A program made the position numbers and the translations under genes. The notes under the pieces are model-generated. The model had not been told where the DNA came from and did no database searches. It was given only the letters and a program-made list of their open reading frames with translations. Positions 17,260-25,197 of a stretch of 26,551 nucleotides of DNA are shown in pieces. The stretch lies in contig USRS01000025.1 of the NCBI GenBank assembly GCA_900557165.1, forward strand, positions 1 to 26,551, given 5' to 3'. Each line of letters starts with the position of its first letter. The first letter of the stretch is position 1. The DNA is from an uncultured Clostridium sp. Its GTDB lineage: Bacteria > Bacillota > Clostridia > Peptostreptococcales > Peptostreptococcaceae.

Positions 17260-17868
17260 ATGAGAGTACCAAAACATATAGGAATAATCCCAGATGGAAA
17301 TAGACGTTGGGCAGTAAATAATAATTTATCAAAGGAAAAGGGATATGATTATGGAGTCAATCCTGGATTGCAATTGTTTAAATTGTGTCAAAAGGAAAAT
17401 ATTGAAGAAGTCACTTTTTATGGCTATACAGTAGATAATACTAAACGTCCAACGATTCAAAAGGAGGCCTTTATTAAGGCTTGTGTTGAATCTGTCATGC
17501 TTTTAACAAAGGAAGACTGTGAAATTCTTGTAGTTGGAGATAGTACAGCTAATTATTTTCCAAAAGAACTTATCCCTTTTACAAAGGAGCGCAAAAAATT
17601 TGGAAAAGGTGGCATTAAAGCTAACTTTCTTATTCATTATGGTTGGTCTTGGGATTTAAAATCCACTCCTCTAAAATCAAAAGATATTTCTAGAATTGAT
17701 TTAATAATAAGATGGGGTGGACGTAGAAGATTAAGTGGATTTTTACCAGTGCAATCTGTGTATGCAGATTTTTATGTAATTGATAGTATGTGGCCCGACT
17801 TTAAAGAAGAAGATTTTTATGATGCTCTAAATTGGTATGACAAACAAGATGTAACTCTTGGAGGATAA
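17260..17868 (+). CDS. Divergent cis-prenyltransferase (undecaprenyl diphosphate synthase family)
   Basis: The 202-residue protein has the cis-prenyltransferase start HIGIIPDGNRRWA with the catalytic Asp12, then TFYGYTVDNTKRP, HYGWSWDL, DLIIRWGG and a WPDF C-terminal block, in family order. These enzymes add isoprene units to an allylic diphosphate to make lipid carriers. Differences from E. coli UppS are marked. It is about 50 residues shorter. The GGEHR block is GGRRR (residues 153-157), losing the His199 equivalent. The tryptophan of FSSENWNRP is Thr61, and the Glu213 metal ligand is Asp170. I therefore do not call it the housekeeping uppS. Product chain length and activity are open. The ATG follows GGAGGCACT. 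It is monocistronic, behind a structured leader and before a very long hairpin. Confidence 0.82.
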   Translation: MRVPKHIGIIPDGNRRWAVNNNLSKEKGYDYGVNPGLQLFKLCQKENIEEVTFYGYTVDNTKRPTIQKEAFIKACVESVMLLTKEDCEILVVGDSTANYFPKELIPFTKERKKFGKGGIKANFLIHYGWSWDLKSTPLKSKDISRIDLIIRWGGRRRLSGFLPVQSVYADFYVIDSMWPDFKEEDFYDALNWYDKQDVTLGG

Positions 17869-17886
17869 AAATACGTGCTTTGCAAC

Positions 17887-17953
17887 TTTAAAGTGGATCC
17901 TATACAATGGACACGAGAAAAAACGTGTCTACTTGTATAGGATCCACTTTAAA
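17887..17953. repeat. Very long hairpin: 21-bp perfect inverted repeat with extended inner stem
   Basis: Arms 17887-17907 and 17933-17953 are exact complements containing GTGGATCCTATACAA. Inside them GGACACG and CGTGTCT pair further (one G-U pair, one bulge), leaving an 8-nt A-rich loop. No proper U-run follows, and it is far longer than the other terminators here. It may terminate the upstream gene, but the two near-identical outward-facing arms also look like the fused terminal repeats of a lost insertion element. Confidence 0.8.
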
Positions 17954-17996
17954 TAGTGTCAACATTTTTCTATATATTATTAGTATGTAAATTTAT

Positions 17997-18833
17997 TTAT
18001 ATAGTAGCTACTTGATTTTCATCATAACTTATCCAGTCACTGAAACTTCCTGTATAAAATTTATAGGGAATTTCAATTTCATTTAATGCCAAACTAACAG
18101 GTGATGCTGTTATTCCAGAACCACAATAAATAATTACTTCTTCATAATTATTTAAGTCTTTGAAGTGATTTTTTAAACTTTCTTTTGATTTTATATTTAA
18201 TAAATCATTATTTTTATCTAAAATATCCATCCAAAAATAATTTAGAGCACTTGGTATATGTCCAGCTTTTTTGTCCACTGGCTCCACTTCACCTTTGTAT
18301 CTGGCATTTTCTCTACAATCAACTAAAGCTACTTTTTTATTATTAATTCTATCTTTAACATATTTCATATCTACTTTCATGTTTTCTTGTAAATTAATCT
18401 TAAAGTTGCCCTTTTTAACTTTTTTTACTTCACATGTTAATTCTCCACCAATTTCTTTGAAATCATTAATTCCACCATCTAAAATATACACTTCTTTATG
18501 TCCTAAATATTTTAATATCCACCAAAGTCTAGAAGGACCTGCTAAATCTCCTTCATCATAAGCTACTACAATTGAATCATTGCTAATACCTATTTTTTCA
18601 AAGACATCTTTTAATTTGTCTATGGTAGGAAGAGGATGTCTTCCTCCATGAGTAGAAACTTTGTCAGATAGTTCAGTTTCTATATCTACTCTTAGAGCCC
18701 CTTTTATATGAGATGATTCATAACTTCTTTTTCCATATTTTTTGTCCATTAAAGAAAATCTACAATCTACGATTACTAATTTTTCATTGTTTAAGTTTTC
18801 TTTTAACCATTTTGCATTGACTATGTTTGACAT
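17997..18833 (-). CDS. Two-domain sulfurtransferase (rhodanese / 3-mercaptopyruvate sulfurtransferase)
   Basis: The protein (278 residues) consists of tandem rhodanese domains. The N-terminal one, without catalytic cysteine, covers roughly 1-125 (IVDCRFSLMD, SHIKGALRVD, RHPLP, AYDEGDLAGPSRLWW). The C-terminal one has VDCRENARYKGE, AGHIPSALN and the active-site loop YCGSGITAS with Cys237. CGSG(I/V)TA resembles 3-mercaptopyruvate sulfurtransferases more than the CRxGxR of thiosulfate types, so the donor may be mercaptopyruvate. It moves sulfane sulfur to thiols or cyanide in the cytoplasm. I chose the ATG at 18833, 7 nt after AAAGGAG; a TTG at 18851 overlaps that site. It lies 115 nt downstream of a small ORF and in the same direction as the nitrogenase-like operon, but has no proven link to it. 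Confidence 0.92.
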   Translation of the reverse strand: MSNIVNAKWLKENLNNEKLVIVDCRFSLMDKKYGKRSYESSHIKGALRVDIETELSDKVSTHGGRHPLPTIDKLKDVFEKIGISNDSIVVAYDEGDLAGPSRLWWILKYLGHKEVYILDGGINDFKEIGGELTCEVKKVKKGNFKINLQENMKVDMKYVKDRINNKKVALVDCRENARYKGEVEPVDKKAGHIPSALNYFWMDILDKNNDLLNIKSKESLKNHFKDLNNYEEVIIYCGSGITASPVSLALNEIEIPYKFYTGSFSDWISYDENQVATI

Positions 18834-18948
18834 GTATTCACTCCTTTTCAAGTATATTTTTTATAAGGTTTATAATAATTATATACTATTTTGGTTTTTT
18901 CTGGTTTTTCTTTTTTATTTATATATTTGTTTTTATTATTATTTCCTA

Positions 18949-19116
18949 CTAGGAACTTTTATGCATGATTATAGTTTTTATTAATTCATTTAATATTTCT
19001 AAATTCACTTGGTTTAGTACTTCTTTGATATTTTTATTACTAATATTTATTTCAATATCACAATGTATATCCCAATATCTTAAAACTAAGCCCTCATAAT
19101 CCCTTAATTTATTCAT
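18949..19116 (-). CDS. Small protein (55 residues) at the end of the nitrogenase-like operon, RBS inside a terminator hairpin
   Basis: Read directly from the minus strand: ATG at 19116-19114, two consecutive TAG stops from 18951. It begins MNKLRDYEGLVLRYWDIHC and ends in a helical NELIKTIIMHKSS. A perfect AAAGGAG lies 7 nt before the ATG. I recognise no family; one Trp, one Cys and two His are present, and no signal peptide or membrane segment. The ribosome-binding site lies within the 3' arm of the terminator hairpin that ends the K-like gene, so translation requires both read-through and unfolding, or an RNA initiated nearby. It is followed by about 115 nt without features before the sulfurtransferase start. 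It may be a true small gene or a chance frame; the strong ribosome-binding site favours the former. Confidence 0.6.
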   Translation of the reverse strand: MNKLRDYEGLVLRYWDIHCDIEINISNKNIKEVLNQVNLEILNELIKTIIMHKSS

Positions 19117-19166
19117 AAAAATACTCCTTTATAAATATTAAGTTAATATTATAAAGGAGTATTTTT
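19117..19166 (-). terminator. Long terminator hairpin after the nitrogenase-like operon
   Basis: Arms 19117-19134 and 19149-19166 are exact complements, and an inner AATATTA/TAATATT extends the helix to about 23 pairs with one bulge. Transcripts of the operon end in a U-run here, 8 nt past the K-like stop. The AAAGGAG of the following small ORF is part of the stem. Confidence 0.85.
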
Positions 19167-19173
19167 ACTTAAT

Positions 19174-20385
19174 CTATAACTTTATATTCATTATCTTCTC
19201 TATTATATTTAAAATACCTCTAAACCCTACGAATGGAGTAAATGGATATATATTAACCTTATCCAAATTAGGATTACTTACTTGTAAATCTAATTTAGAA
19301 TTATGCTTCATATCTAAACATGGTCCATCACCAAACAATCCCAGTAACTCATTATTTTTTAAGTACTTCATTCTATCAATTTCACTACAACCACTTATTA
19401 AATATTCATCATTATCGTCTCGATATAGAACTTCACTTCTATCAACTTCTAAGCCTAATTCTTCTAATAAACACTTTAATCCGACTACTGTATCATAGTC
19501 TCCAAATATTGCACATTTTTTATTTCCTTCATAGAAATAAAACCTTCTTTTTAAACTTATAATATTACTTCTAACAATATCTACTTCTTTTTTATAATTG
19601 TCATTATTTAATTCATAACCATCTATATTTTCAATTTTTTTAATAATGTTAGTCATATTAGTTAATCCATATAAGCTACTATAAACATATGGTATATTAT
19701 ATTTTTCCTTCATATACTTAGCAGCTTTTAGACCTTCTTTTCTTACAACTATATTTAATGATACTTTAGCTGCATTTTCTATATCTTCAACCGTACTGTC
19801 ACAAGTAAATATTGTATTTACTTCTTTATTGAATAAGTCTTTCATAATTCTTTTTACCTCTTCAATATCTGAAAGGAAGTTATATTTATCTATATTCGCT
19901 CCAATTATATTATATTTATTTATATTTCTTTCATCAGTATCTTTTGTAATTTCTTTAACTAAAGTATTTAGCATATACTCCACACCTACATTATAATCAT
20001 CTTTTAGTCCACCTGTAGTTATAGGTATTAATTTAGCATTTATACTTGATTTTAAATTATCACAAACACTTTCTATATCTGCCCCTATTATAGATGATAT
20101 GGATGATGCCATTACAAAAATATATTTTGGATTTATATTTACATCAATTTCTACTATTGCTTTTTCTAATCTATCATATTTTCCAAAAGTCACATCACCT
20201 TGGTCCATATGTGTAGAATAAATTTTTGCTCTATCATTCCCATTTAAACTCCCTATACCCTCTAGTGCATAGTGAGTTGTTCCTGCTGGTCCAAACTCTA
20301 TTACACAAACATTTTCAATAGATGATAAAGTCCATATAATTCCCATTCTATCGTTAGCTACTGGATAGTATTTACATAGCTGCAT
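19174..20385 (-). CDS. Nitrogenase-like component 1, NifK/BchB-like subunit
   Basis: The 403-residue protein belongs to the nitrogenase component 1 / oxidoreductase family: N-terminal CKYYPVANDRMGIIW matches the CxPxxxxxG block, FGPAGTTHYA matches GSQGCVAY, and ASSISSIIGAD matches TTCMAEVIGDD. Only the first family cysteine is kept (Cys4). The second position is Thr36 and the third Ser95; Cys27 is nearby but out of register. It would pair with the D-like subunit as a heterotetramer that receives electrons from the NifH-like protein. It starts with a good GGGAGG site inside the D-like gene, overlapping by 14 nt, so the two are translationally coupled. It is shorter than NifK (about 510) and lacks any sign of FeMo-cofactor ligation. 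Confidence 0.88.
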   Translation of the reverse strand: MQLCKYYPVANDRMGIIWTLSSIENVCVIEFGPAGTTHYALEGIGSLNGNDRAKIYSTHMDQGDVTFGKYDRLEKAIVEIDVNINPKYIFVMASSISSIIGADIESVCDNLKSSINAKLIPITTGGLKDDYNVGVEYMLNTLVKEITKDTDERNINKYNIIGANIDKYNFLSDIEEVKRIMKDLFNKEVNTIFTCDSTVEDIENAAKVSLNIVVRKEGLKAAKYMKEKYNIPYVYSSLYGLTNMTNIIKKIENIDGYELNNDNYKKEVDIVRSNIISLKRRFYFYEGNKKCAIFGDYDTVVGLKCLLEELGLEVDRSEVLYRDDNDEYLISGCSEIDRMKYLKNNELLGLFGDGPCLDMKHNSKLDLQVSNPNLDKVNIYPFTPFVGFRGILNIIEKIMNIKL

Positions 20386-21661
20386 ATATCATACCTCCCA
20401 TGCTCATTTTTTCTAAGCTAAATAATTTTTTTAACTCCTTCATCATTGCTATAGGTAACTCATATCCTATTTTTTGTGCATGAGTATCAAAAGTAATTTG
20501 TGTAAGTCCCTTTTCTTTTAATAAAATTGGATTTTCATGACCTATATAAATATCTGCACCTATAGTATCATATAAATGTCTAAGAGGCGCTATATTAGCT
20601 ATTCTACTTATATATGGATTATATCCTTTATTTAACAAATTTTCTCTAAATTTATTGTCTTGATCATACAGCTCTCTCAATTGAATAAATACTGGCTCTA
20701 ATCCCAGTTCATTTAAAAAATCAACTGTCTCAAGTGCCATCATAGGAGTATTACCATATATTATTTTTTTGCCTTGAAGTATATTTTTACATTCTTCAAA
20801 TAAAATATCGTATTCTTTTTCTTGTTCTTCTAAAATATTTTCTATATTTATGTTTAATATTTTGCTTAATTTTTTATAATTTTCTTTTATTGTCGATTTA
20901 TCCATATGCTTATCAAAGTATATATAATCCATATCAAATTTACTTTTCATGGTCTCTGCTAAATCTAAAGCTATCATATCTGTTACAATATTTAATTTAG
21001 ATTTTGTACAACTTTTGATATCATCTATGCTACATTTTGAAGGTATAACAGTATTAATTTTCACATTATTTTCATTAAGTATTTTTACTAACTCTGTATT
21101 TTCAACATTTTTTTGTCTATGCCCTAGTATATTAACACCATCTTTAACCTTGCTATTTTCCATTACACTACTTAATGATTTTAATGCTCTAGACATACCT
21201 GGTATATGCGAGTTGCATTTAAAGTGTTCTGTATTTACTACAAATACTGGTATGTCTATTTCATTTTGTAAACTAAATTCTATAGATGAATAGTCTTCAC
21301 CTATAAGTTCTGGTACACAAGTTGTAACTATCATTATAGCTTCAGGATTTTCTATTTGTATTATATCCTTTATAGCTTTTTCAACTTTATTTTGTGCGCC
21401 AAATACAACATCTTTTTCATCTAGAGCTAATGAATAAACTTTATCTCTTCCATGCTGTCTATGGTATGCAAAGTTTTTAGTGTAGTAAGTACATTCACTA
21501 GTACCTACTACTACTAAAGCCAAATTATTTATGTAGCTAGCTGTAAGTGCTACACCAAATAATGGACAGTGTGTTCCTGGAAATATTGCATGAGATAAAG
21601 ATGTTATATCTTTATCATTATTTATTTCACTAAGTCTATTTAATATATCTAATTTATACAT
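20372..21661 (-). CDS. Nitrogenase-like component 1, NifD/BchN-like subunit
   Basis: The 429-residue protein has the three spaced cysteines of the family: Cys32 in FPGTHCPLFG, Cys57 in VGTSECTYY and Cys115 in VTTCVPELIGED. In nitrogenase these positions bind the P-cluster; in protochlorophyllide reductase the equivalents in BchN hold a [4Fe-4S] centre. The fold continues with VFVVNTEHFKCNSHIPG, IIYGNTPMMALETVDFLNELG and IYIGHENPILLKEKG. I see no equivalents of the NifD FeMo-cofactor ligands (Cys275, His442). It should form the catalytic core with the downstream K-like subunit. The ATG follows CGGAGGAAAT, 12 nt after the ATPase gene. The substrate is unknown; the operon context (metal-complex uptake, Fur boxes) suggests an iron complex or tetrapyrrole. 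Confidence 0.9.
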   Translation of the reverse strand: MYKLDILNRLSEINNDKDITSLSHAIFPGTHCPLFGVALTASYINNLALVVVGTSECTYYTKNFAYHRQHGRDKVYSLALDEKDVVFGAQNKVEKAIKDIIQIENPEAIMIVTTCVPELIGEDYSSIEFSLQNEIDIPVFVVNTEHFKCNSHIPGMSRALKSLSSVMENSKVKDGVNILGHRQKNVENTELVKILNENNVKINTVIPSKCSIDDIKSCTKSKLNIVTDMIALDLAETMKSKFDMDYIYFDKHMDKSTIKENYKKLSKILNINIENILEEQEKEYDILFEECKNILQGKKIIYGNTPMMALETVDFLNELGLEPVFIQLRELYDQDNKFRENLLNKGYNPYISRIANIAPLRHLYDTIGADIYIGHENPILLKEKGLTQITFDTHAQKIGYELPIAMMKELKKLFSLEKMSMGGMIYAAM

Positions 21662-21673
21662 ATTTCCTCCGTA

Positions 21674-22468
21674 TTAAGCTATTTTTATAGTTTTTATTGG
21701 ATGTATTCTTGGTTTATTAGTTATTGGATCTTTATCTATATCACATTCTATATTGTAAACTTTTTTTATAATATCTTTATTTATTATTTTATTAGGTTCT
21801 CCATCACATACTATGCTACCACTTTTCATTATAATTAATCTATCACTATATTTACTAGCTTGATTTAATTCATGTAAAACCATAACTATTGTTATATCAA
21901 ACTTTTCATTTATAGTTCTTACTAATTCCATAACTTCTAGTTGATATGATATATCTAAGTAAGTTGTAGGTTCATCTAATAATAATACATCTGGTTTTTG
22001 ACATAGAGCCTGTGCAATATATGCTCTTTGCCTTTCTCCTCCTGATAATGAACCTATTGGAGTATACTGATACTTTTTTAAACCTGTGTTTTCTATTGCC
22101 CAGTTTACAATTTCTTTATCCTCTTGTGTTTTAGTTTCATACCATCTTTTATGAGGAATTCTTCCAAAGTAAACTAACTCTTCAACTGTTAAATCCATTG
22201 GTGCATTATTATGTTGTGATAATAAACATATTTTTTGAGATATATTCTTATTTTTCATAGTTTTTATATCTTTATTTTCTATATAAATATTCCCCCCTAT
22301 GGGTTTTATCATTCTAGATAAAGTCTTTAGTAAAGTTGATTTACCACATCCATTTGGTCCTATTATTGATACAACTTCTCCTTTATTTACTCTTATACTT
22401 AAATCTTCTATGATTATTTTTTCTTCATATCCAGCCTTTAAATTTTTAGCACTTATCATTTTATTCAT
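21674..22468 (-). CDS. ABC transporter ATPase, iron-complex/heme/cobalamin type (FecE/BtuD-like)
   Basis: The 264-residue ATPase has Walker A GPNGCGKST (37-45), Q-loop LLSQHN (about 83-88), signature LSGGERQ (141-147), Walker B VLLLDEP (161-167) and the switch His in MVLHELNQASKYSDR. The LSGGERQRAYIAQAL and TTYLDISYQLEVMEL wording is typical of FecE/FhuC/FepC proteins that energise uptake of ferric siderophores, heme or vitamin B12. It acts on the inner face of the membrane with the permease encoded just upstream. Its start overlaps the permease stop by 8 nt, indicating coupled translation; an alternative in-frame ATG lies nine nt further in. The C-terminal extension GEPNKIINKDIIKKVYNIEC is standard for the group. 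Confidence 0.95.
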   Translation of the reverse strand: MNKMISAKNLKAGYEEKIIIEDLSIRVNKGEVVSIIGPNGCGKSTLLKTLSRMIKPIGGNIYIENKDIKTMKNKNISQKICLLSQHNNAPMDLTVEELVYFGRIPHKRWYETKTQEDKEIVNWAIENTGLKKYQYTPIGSLSGGERQRAYIAQALCQKPDVLLLDEPTTYLDISYQLEVMELVRTINEKFDITIVMVLHELNQASKYSDRLIIMKSGSIVCDGEPNKIINKDIIKKVYNIECDIDKDPITNKPRIHPIKTIKIA

Positions 22469-23444
22469 ATCCTCTCTTTCTTAATAAATACAAGAAGAAT
22501 GGTCCACCAAATATGGACATTATTACACCTACAGGAATTTCTATGGCTCCTCCTATAGTTCTACCTAATGTATCTGCAACTAAAAGTACCATTCCACCTA
22601 GTACCATACTAAAAGGTATAGTATATTTATGGTCACTTCCCATAATCATTCTAGCTATATGAGGTACTATTAATCCAACAAAACTAATAACGCCTACTAC
22701 TGATGTTGATATTGCTGCTAAAAATACTGCTACTGAACAAATAATTAATCTGGAATAATTTGCATTTACACCTAAATTTGTAGCTGCATCGTCTCCTAAT
22801 TGAAGTATATTAGCACTTCTTATTAAGAAAAGAGATATTATAAGTCCAATTATTGAATATATAAATAACATTTCTACATGTACCCAAGTTTTTGTAGCTA
22901 AGCTTCCGTTTAACCAAAGCATAGCACTTTGTATTCTATCACTATACATTGTTGATAAGAATGAAATAACTCCACCTAATATAGCATTTACTGCAACACC
23001 TGCTAATACTATTCTGCCGGGCTTTATTCCATTTTTGTAGGCCATTATAAATACTAATATACATGCAAATGCACCACCTATAAATGCAATTAAAGGTAAT
23101 ATACCTGTATACTGTGGTAATAATAAAAGTATTATTATAGCTGCAACACTAGCTCCAGTAGAAACCCCAGTTATACCAGGGTCTGCTAGTGGATTTTTCA
23201 TAACTGACTGAAGTAATACTCCTGCAACTGCTAGATTGGCTCCAACTATTGCAGCTAAAATATTTCTTGGTAATCTCATTTTATAAACGATAGTTGTAAC
23301 CATTTTATTATCATTATTTATTAAAGCACTTATTATTTCTTTTAATTCTAAGTTTACCGTACCTACTGTTGATAAGATTGCCAAAAGTAATAATAATGCT
23401 ATAGCTCCTATTACTATGATTAAATATTTTTTATTTAATTTCAT
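22461..23444 (-). CDS. ABC transporter permease, FecCD/BtuC family
   Basis: At 327 residues this is a BtuC/FecCD permease with about ten membrane helices. Diagnostic stretches are MRLPRNILAAIVGANLAVAG after the first helix, QSVMKNPLADPGITGVSTGA, GIKPGRIVLAGVAVNAILGG, MLWLNGSLATKTW, LGVNANYSRLIIC and VGVISFVGLIVPHIARMIMG, followed by LGRTIGGAIEIPVGVIMSIFGGPFF. These match importers of siderophores, heme or corrinoids, which work as homodimers. Only one permease gene is present, consistent with a homodimer. The start ATG lies 2 nt after the lipoprotein gene stop and its ribosome-binding site GGAGAA is inside that gene, so expression is coupled. Substrate identity cannot be read from the permease alone. 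Confidence 0.95.
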   Translation of the reverse strand: MKLNKKYLIIVIGAIALLLLLAILSTVGTVNLELKEIISALINNDNKMVTTIVYKMRLPRNILAAIVGANLAVAGVLLQSVMKNPLADPGITGVSTGASVAAIIILLLLPQYTGILPLIAFIGGAFACILVFIMAYKNGIKPGRIVLAGVAVNAILGGVISFLSTMYSDRIQSAMLWLNGSLATKTWVHVEMLFIYSIIGLIISLFLIRSANILQLGDDAATNLGVNANYSRLIICSVAVFLAAISTSVVGVISFVGLIVPHIARMIMGSDHKYTIPFSMVLGGMVLLVADTLGRTIGGAIEIPVGVIMSIFGGPFFLYLLRKRGYE

Positions 23445-23446
23445 AC

Positions 23447-24331
23447 TTATTCTCCGTATAATATATCTCCAAGAGTTTGTATAGCTTCCTTAACTTTTAA
23501 ATTTGCTGATACGTTAAATACATTTGAATCTAAATCTACAACTTTATTATTTTTAACTGCATTTAATTCTTGATAAGCTGGGTTTTTATCAAATGCTTTA
23601 TCAAAAGATTTTTTAGTTTCTTCTAAGTTTCCATGCGCAAATCTTAATATATAATCAGGATTTTGTTCTAATATATATTCTAAACTAAGTTGAACATATC
23701 CATTTTCAACATTTTTATCTAATTTAGATGCTATATTTTTTCCTCCTACAGTCTTAACTAAATCTCCTAAGTAAGAAGTTTCAGTAGCTAACATAAAGTT
23801 TTCTCCAGAACCAAATATTATTGCTACTGTAGGTGCTTTATCACCTTTTTTAGATTTTACTTCTTTTTCTATATTTTTTAATTCATTTATTAAAGTAGTT
23901 GCTTCTTCTTCTTTGTCTATAGTTTTTCCTAATTCTTCTATACTTTTAATATAGTCAGTATATGTATTGGTCTTTAAGAAGAAAGTATTAAAATCATATT
24001 CTTTTAAACTTTTTTCTACACTATCTTTAAACGCATTATCCATAACAAACACATCTGGATTTAATGATGCTACTACTTCTAAATCTGGATTCATAGATTG
24101 ACCAACTTCAGGAAGTCCTTTAAATTTTTCTGGCATTTCTAATTGTGTTGTAGGTATACCCACTACATTTGCATCTAATTTATCTAAAACTTGAGATCCT
24201 GATACTGTTGCAGCTACTACTGTTTTTTCTTTTGCTACATCCTCACTTTTTCCTGTAGTACCACCTGCTTGGCAACCTGTCATTAATAATGCACCTAGTA
24301 CAAATATTGATGCTAACTTTCTTAATTTCAT
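23447..24331 (-). CDS. Metal-complex-binding lipoprotein of an ABC importer (TroA/FepB-like helical-backbone SBP)
   Basis: The 294-residue protein has a lipoprotein signal with lipobox LMTGC (Cys20). The mature part shows the class III binding-protein pattern: VVAATVSGSQVLDKLDANVVGIPTT, PEVGQSMNPDLEVVASLNPDVFVMDN, a long linking helix around LGKTIDKEEEATTLINELKNI, VAIIFGSGENFMLATETSYLGDLVKTVGGKNIA, LSLEYILEQNPDYILRFAHG and AVKNNKVVDLDSNVFNVSAN. Such proteins bind ferric siderophores, heme or cobalamin outside the membrane and deliver them to the FecCD/FecE pair encoded directly downstream. The ATG follows TAGGAGGATAAAAA. It lies 25 nt downstream of the NifH-like gene, placing uptake and reductase genes in one transcript. 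Confidence 0.93.
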   Translation of the reverse strand: MKLRKLASIFVLGALLMTGCQAGGTTGKSEDVAKEKTVVAATVSGSQVLDKLDANVVGIPTTQLEMPEKFKGLPEVGQSMNPDLEVVASLNPDVFVMDNAFKDSVEKSLKEYDFNTFFLKTNTYTDYIKSIEELGKTIDKEEEATTLINELKNIEKEVKSKKGDKAPTVAIIFGSGENFMLATETSYLGDLVKTVGGKNIASKLDKNVENGYVQLSLEYILEQNPDYILRFAHGNLEETKKSFDKAFDKNPAYQELNAVKNNKVVDLDSNVFNVSANLKVKEAIQTLGDILYGE

Positions 24332-24356
24332 TTTTTATCCTCCTAAGTATGTATAT

Positions 24357-25103
24357 TTATTCGTTTATTATTTTTTTTGCTAAATCAATATAGATATTTG
24401 CCATATGGCATGTATTATTTTCTTGAATGACTGTTTTTCCATTATTTTCAGAAATTTGAACAACCTTATCTCTTGGTATATAATGATAAACTTGTGAATC
24501 TATTTCATTTGCTAATTTGCTAACCAGTTCTTTTTCATCTTCTACATTTTTAGCATTTAAGATTAAACCTTTTAAATTGGCATATCCTCTATTTTTAAAT
24601 TGATTAACTGCAGTAGATATATTTGATGCTGCATACATTGACATCATCTCTCCCGATGTTACTATATAAACATCTTGTGCATATCCATTTCTTATAGGCA
24701 TTGAAAATCCACCGCATACAACATCTCCAAGTACATCGTAAATTACGATATCTGGATTATATTTTTTAAAGGCATCTAGTTCTTCTAGTTTTTCAAAAGC
24801 AGCTATTATGCCTCTACCAGCACATCCCACCCCAGGTGTTGGACCTCCAGCTTCTACACATAAAACTCCATTGTAACCTTCAAATACTATATCCTCTAAA
24901 TCAACATCGTCACCTTTTTTATTCATCACATCTAAAACTGTTGGAATAAATTTTCCTCCTACTAAGTTTTTAGTAGAATCTGCTTTAGGATCACAGCCTA
25001 TTTGCATTACTTTATATCCTAAATGTGATAATGCTGCTGATAAGTTGGATGTTGTTGTTGATTTACCTATTCCACCTTTTCCATATATTGCTATTTTTTT
25101 CAT
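24357..25103 (-). CDS. Nitrogenase-like reductase, NifH/BchL/CfbC-type Fe protein
   Basis: The 248-residue protein is an ATP-dependent electron donor of the NifH family. The P-loop GKGGIGKST is at residues 8-16, the switch I-like CDPKADST at 37-44, and the two cysteines that would hold the subunit-bridging [4Fe-4S] cluster are Cys94 (GVGCAGRG) and Cys130 ([10 protein letters not shown]). It is shorter than NifH (about 275-290). I chose the ATG at 25103, 7 nt after GAGGGAG; a TTG two codons upstream is less likely. It is the first gene of the operon, beginning 44 nt from the Fur box. No nifB, nifE, nifN or nifV is present, so a nitrogen-fixing role is unlikely. The partner is presumably the D/K-like pair downstream. 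Confidence 0.95.
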   Translation of the reverse strand: MKKIAIYGKGGIGKSTTTSNLSAALSHLGYKVMQIGCDPKADSTKNLVGGKFIPTVLDVMNKKGDDVDLEDIVFEGYNGVLCVEAGGPTPGVGCAGRGIIAAFEKLEELDAFKKYNPDIVIYDVLGDVVCGGFSMPIRNGYAQDVYIVTSGEMMSMYAASNISTAVNQFKNRGYANLKGLILNAKNVEDEKELVSKLANEIDSQVYHYIPRDKVVQISENNGKTVIQENNTCHMANIYIDLAKKIINE

Positions 25104-25146
25104 TGACAATCTCCCTCTTTTTAAGATAATATAAAGTTAATCTTTT

Positions 25147-25161
25147 TGATAATAATTATCA
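25147..25161. promoter_or_regulatory. Canonical 7-1-7 Fur box upstream of the nitrogenase-like operon
   Basis: TGATAAT-A-ATTATCA is a perfect match to the Gram-positive 7-1-7 Fur consensus. It lies 44 nt upstream of the NifH-like ATG, across the region where the -35 of that promoter is expected (an AT-rich TATATT -10 candidate follows on the minus strand). Iron-bound Fur would repress here, so the operon should be induced by iron starvation. Confidence 0.85.
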
Positions 25162-25168
25162 TTACCAT

Positions 25169-25197
25169 TTGATTTTAACATTATCTAATTGATAATG
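25169..25197 (+). promoter_or_regulatory. Second Fur-like inverted repeat overlapping a candidate promoter of the AraC-type regulator gene
   Basis: CATTATC (25179-25185) and GATAATG (25191-25197) are exact inverted arms separated by TAATT. The arms are Fur half-site-like but spaced by five bases. They overlap the -10 GATAAT (25191-25196) of a candidate plus-strand promoter with -35 TTGATT at 25169-25174 and 16-nt spacing. It could bind Fur or the AraC-type regulator itself. Confidence 0.5.

Noticed and set aside
18742..18984. Plus-strand 80-residue hydrophobic frame near the sulfurtransferase start
   Set aside because: It is rich in Phe/Tyr because of T-rich sequence, overlaps two better-supported minus-strand genes and lacks a ribosome-binding site.
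19174..25103. True nitrogen-fixing nitrogenase (nifHDK)
   Set aside because: The subunits are too short, the K-like subunit lacks two of three P-cluster cysteines, no FeMo-cofactor ligands are visible and no nifB/E/N/V genes are present.
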